A stretch of 64,000 bases of DNA from Carya illinoinensis (Eukaryota; Streptophyta; Magnoliopsida; Fagales; Juglandaceae), in contig NC_056765.1 of the NCBI RefSeq assembly GCF_018687715.1, positions 19,862,894 to 19,926,893 of the forward strand. The letters are read 5' to 3'. Made by a program: the position numbers and the translations under genes. This document shows, in pieces, positions 61,526 through 64,000 of the stretch (its first letter is position 1; every line of letters starts with the position of its first letter). The notes below the pieces were generated by a model. It saw nothing but the letters and a program-made list of their open reading frames with translations, did no database searches and was not told the origin of the DNA.

Positions 61526-62124
61526 AACATGTTAGCTTCTGTTCTATGTGTGGAGAATCAGAGCAAAAACCCTAAGGGCCTCCAAGAACTTCTTAGAGCA
61601 ACCTCTTCCCCATTTGGTTGATTCTCTCTTGGAAAAATATTACTCCATCATAACACATTCAAAATCAACTCTTATTTGAGTCCATTGAAGTGGACATTGC
61701 TGTTGGCCGGAAGAGTCCGGAGCTGCCGTTGATGCAGAGATCGAGAGGTTCTCGTGGGAAGCTATAGGAAGGTCGGAGTTCCGACACTACATGCGTGTAG
61801 AGATCGAGTGGGTCACTCGTGGTGTTGCAAGCCAAGTTTAGCTACTACAAAGGTTTTGTGAGTGTTCTAAATTGGTTGTAACAAACTAAAGTTTCTATAG
61901 TGGATTTGAGGTGGTGTCTTACACCCGGAGTGGTTTTAGATTTTGAAGAGGTTCTTCAAATGAGTTTCCACTCCGTGAACAAAATCATGTGTTGATTATT
62001 TGTGTTATTTGTTTCATTTATTATCTGCTTGTTTGATTAATTTTCAAAAGGCCATAAAAATTAGATTACACCTATTCACCCCCCCTCTAGGTGTAGTGTT
62101 GTGTAGAACCACTGCATTTTCAAT

Positions 62125-62136
62125 TGGTATCAGAGC
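62125..62136 (+). other. Primer binding site, initiator tRNA-Met
   Basis: TGGTATCAGAGC lies two bases after the LTR end and is followed by GGGTTCAC. Confidence 0.95.
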
Positions 62137-62191
62137 GGGTTCACTCCGCTAGGATTTAGTTCCTGAGTGTGATCCTGCTGTAGTGGTTTAT

Positions 62192-64000
62192 ATGGATAGG
62201 TCTCAATCACTCACATCTCCACCATTTTTTTATGGAAGTAACTATGCGTATTGGAAGGTTCGAATGAGAGCTTTCCTTAAGTCTGTGGATGAACGAGTGT
62301 GGACCTCTGTAACAAAGGGATGGAAACAACCGGTTGTATTCATTGAGGGAGTCGAAACCCCCAAGGGTGTGAAAAATTACTCTAGGGATGAAGTCAACGA
62401 GTGTAGTTGGAATAGCAAAGGCCTAAATGCGATATTCATGGCCGTGTCCCAGGAGGAGTTCAAAAGAATCTCCATGTGTGAAAATTGCAAAGAGGCATGG
62501 GACATTCTTGAGGTTACCCATGAAGGTACCAAGGCTGTAAAAAATTCTAAACTTCAAATGCTGACCACCAACTTTGAAGAACTTAGGATGAAGGATGATG
62601 AAACTTTTGATGTCTTCTATAGCAAACTTAATGATATTGTCAATTCTCGTTTTAATTTAGGGGATAGAATTCCTGAGGACAGAATTGTGAGAAAAGTCCT
62701 TAGATCTCTTCCTGAGAGGTTTCGTCCCAAAGTCACTGCTATAGAAGAAAGCAAAGACTTGGACAACATGAGAGTTGAAGAGTTGGTGGGTTCCTTACAA
62801 ACCTATGAACATACTCTTCCTATGGATAAGAAAAACAAGTCCATAGCCCTCAAAGCTATTAGAGAAGAGTCTGGTGAATCTTCTGACGAACTTGCCATGA
62901 GTGACAAGGAGATAGCATTTTATGCTAAAAAATTCAGGAAGATGTTTGCCCAGAAAAACCCAAGACAAGAAAAGAGAAGGTTCAAGGGTATCAATGGAGG
63001 TTCTAGTTCAGAAAACCGAGAAGGGAGGTATAAGAGAGAAACTAGAGCTGTCAATGACAATATTCAGTGCCATGAATGTCATGGTTTTGGTCACATTCGA
63101 CTTGAGTGTGCAAATTACAAAAGGGCCAAAGAGAAAGCGAATGCTGCTTCCTTGACTGATAGTGAGTCTGAGTCAAGTGACTCACAAGAGAGTTCTCCCA
63201 GGAAGAAAAATTTCAACTACATGGCTTTCACTTCCTCTGTTGCAGGAAAAAGTCATAACAGTGAATCTGTGGTTGAAATTGAGAGTGTTTCTGAAAATGA
63301 ATCCGGGGATGAAGATGACTTGCAGGAAATCTATGAGAAGTTGTACAAGGAATGTGTGAAATTGAGGAAACTCAATAAAGCACATATTGAGGAAATAGAT
63401 TTATGCAAAAGAGAAAATGAAGGGCTTCAGAGCAAACTGAGAGAAGCCATTGGTCTAACAGATGAGTTGGAAAAGAGAAATGTGACTTTGGAAGATAAAG
63501 TGACAACTCATGAAAATGAGCTAACTTTGTTAAATACTAAGTTGCAAAAATTCTCCATTGGGACAAACCAGCTTGACAAAATCCTAGGTTTAGGAAAGTC
63601 ATCTAGTGATAAAAGTGGTTTAGGCTATTTTGAAGAGAATCCTGATGCTCCTTCAAGCTCAAAAGCTTTCGGTAAAAATGTGAGAACCACAGTGTTTGTT
63701 CCTGAAATGACTGAGAAAAAAAAGGCTCATCCATCTGAAAAGGGCAAGAAGCCTGTGCAAGTGCAAAAGTCTGTTCCTCCTCCCAAAAGACAAGGAGCTC
63801 GCAACATGAGCCCCATATGTCATCATTGTGGGAAGCTAGGCCATATTAGACCAAACTGTTTTAAATTAATGAGTCATTTTGTGCATGCTCCTGCATTTGT
63901 TAATAGTAGAACTGCTTATCCTTCTGGAAGGGGTAAGAATTACATGAATGACTCTAAGAATGTCTCAACCTTCTTGAGACAAAGACCTCACAAAGCAAGC
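62192..64000 (+). CDS. SIRE-type copia gag, intact and running off the window
   Basis: An uninterrupted frame of 603 codons starts at ATG 62192, the first ATG after the primer site. It forms the capsid/nucleocapsid protein of a Ty1/copia element of the SIRE/Maximus lineage. The N-terminal part (PPFFYGSNYAYWKVRMRAFL, residues about 10-30) and LRSLPERFRPKV belong to the UBN2-type gag fold. Two CCHC knuckles follow: CHECHGFGHIRLEC from residue 293 and CHHCGKLGHIRPNC from residue 543, separated by a Glu/Lys-rich coiled-coil region. The absence of any stop suggests a recent insertion. The protease and the rest of pol would follow beyond the window. Confidence 0.95.
   Translation, partial: MDRSQSLTSPPFFYGSNYAYWKVRMRAFLKSVDERVWTSVTKGWKQPVVFIEGVETPKGVKNYSRDEVNECSWNSKGLNAIFMAVSQEEFKRISMCENCKEAWDILEVTHEGTKAVKNSKLQMLTTNFEELRMKDDETFDVFYSKLNDIVNSRFNLGDRIPEDRIVRKVLRSLPERFRPKVTAIEESKDLDNMRVEELVGSLQTYEHTLPMDKKNKSIALKAIREESGESSDELAMSDKEIAFYAKKFRKMFAQKNPRQEKRRFKGINGGSSSENREGRYKRETRAVNDNIQCHECHGFGHIRLECANYKRAKEKANAASLTDSESESSDSQESSPRKKNFNYMAFTSSVAGKSHNSESVVEIESVSENESGDEDDLQEIYEKLYKECVKLRKLNKAHIEEIDLCKRENEGLQSKLREAIGLTDELEKRNVTLEDKVTTHENELTLLNTKLQKFSIGTNQLDKILGLGKSSSDKSGLGYFEENPDAPSSSKAFGKNVRTTVFVPEMTEKKKAHPSEKGKKPVQVQKSVPPPKRQGARNMSPICHHCGKLGHIRPNCFKLMSHFVHAPAFVNSRTAYPSGRGKNYMNDSKNVSTFLRQRPHKAS

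Larger units (their letters stand above)
61015..62122 (+). repeat. SIRE-type copia 5' LTR
   Basis: It begins TGTTGAGGGAAAAATG and ends GCATTTTCA directly before the primer site, about 1.1 kb. It contains a 51-bp CpG-rich tandem array (61146-61470) and a TATA box at 61517-61525. The 5-bp sequence CATGG at 61010-61014 is the expected target copy; its partner lies outside the window. Confidence 0.9.

Overview
This 64 kb window is plant nuclear DNA. It holds one apparently intact multi-exon host gene, an L-ascorbate oxidase with phase-0 GT..AG introns. Almost everything else is retrotransposon, DNA transposon or MITE sequence with plant-specific features: Tekay, Athila and Tat Ty3/gypsy lineages, SIRE copia, DUF4283-type LINEs, a BED-finger hAT, and initiator tRNA-Met and tRNA-Asp primer sites. 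The window is AT-rich and the elements are heavily decayed. A woody eudicot is a reasonable inference; the exact clade cannot be settled from this sequence alone.

Layout. 1-5781: 3' part of a Tekay-type gypsy element (protease to C-terminal domain, polypurine tract, 2.2 kb LTR holding a 101-bp CT tract). 6622-13924: an Athila-type gypsy element on the minus strand with both 1.32 kb LTRs, a tRNA-Asp primer site, gag and protease, but most of pol deleted. 15041-15873: a LINE ORF1 remnant (minus). 16480-22810: a gypsy gag/protease remnant split by a minus-strand element with a roughly 3 kb LTR, which itself carries a 2089-bp solo LTR with an exact 5-bp target duplication. 23938-25540: MITEs and an RNase H-like remnant. 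25926-31558: the ascorbate oxidase gene (minus, five exons), with a hAT-type MITE in its last intron and purine tracts in its two short introns.

31975-49720 is best read as one decayed Tat-lineage gypsy element (gag, protease, archaeal-type RNase H, integrase, a 79-bp tandem array, an antisense ORF and a 3' LTR). It was then invaded by a LINE fragment with a 13-16 bp target duplication, by a 3.9 kb LTR of a LARD-like family, and by a small TIR element that in turn received a 5.5 kb hAT transposon. 51060-52378: an Ale-like copia gag/protease remnant. 52380-53586: a gypsy-type LTR fragment (minus). 53633-58092: a second LARD-like element with a 3.67 kb LTR but only 0.74 kb of internal sequence. 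58123-61014: a second copy of the 3 kb gypsy-type LTR. 61015-64000: 5' LTR, primer site and uninterrupted gag of a young SIRE-type copia element that runs off the window.

I see no prokaryotic-type system, no tRNA or rRNA gene and no CRISPR. The features most worth following are the nested Tat stack with its split antisense ORF, the two-copy LARD-like family, the 51-bp CpG-rich tandem array upstream of the SIRE TATA box, hairpin motifs shared by two Tekay-type LTRs, and the homopurine-loaded introns of the ascorbate oxidase gene.
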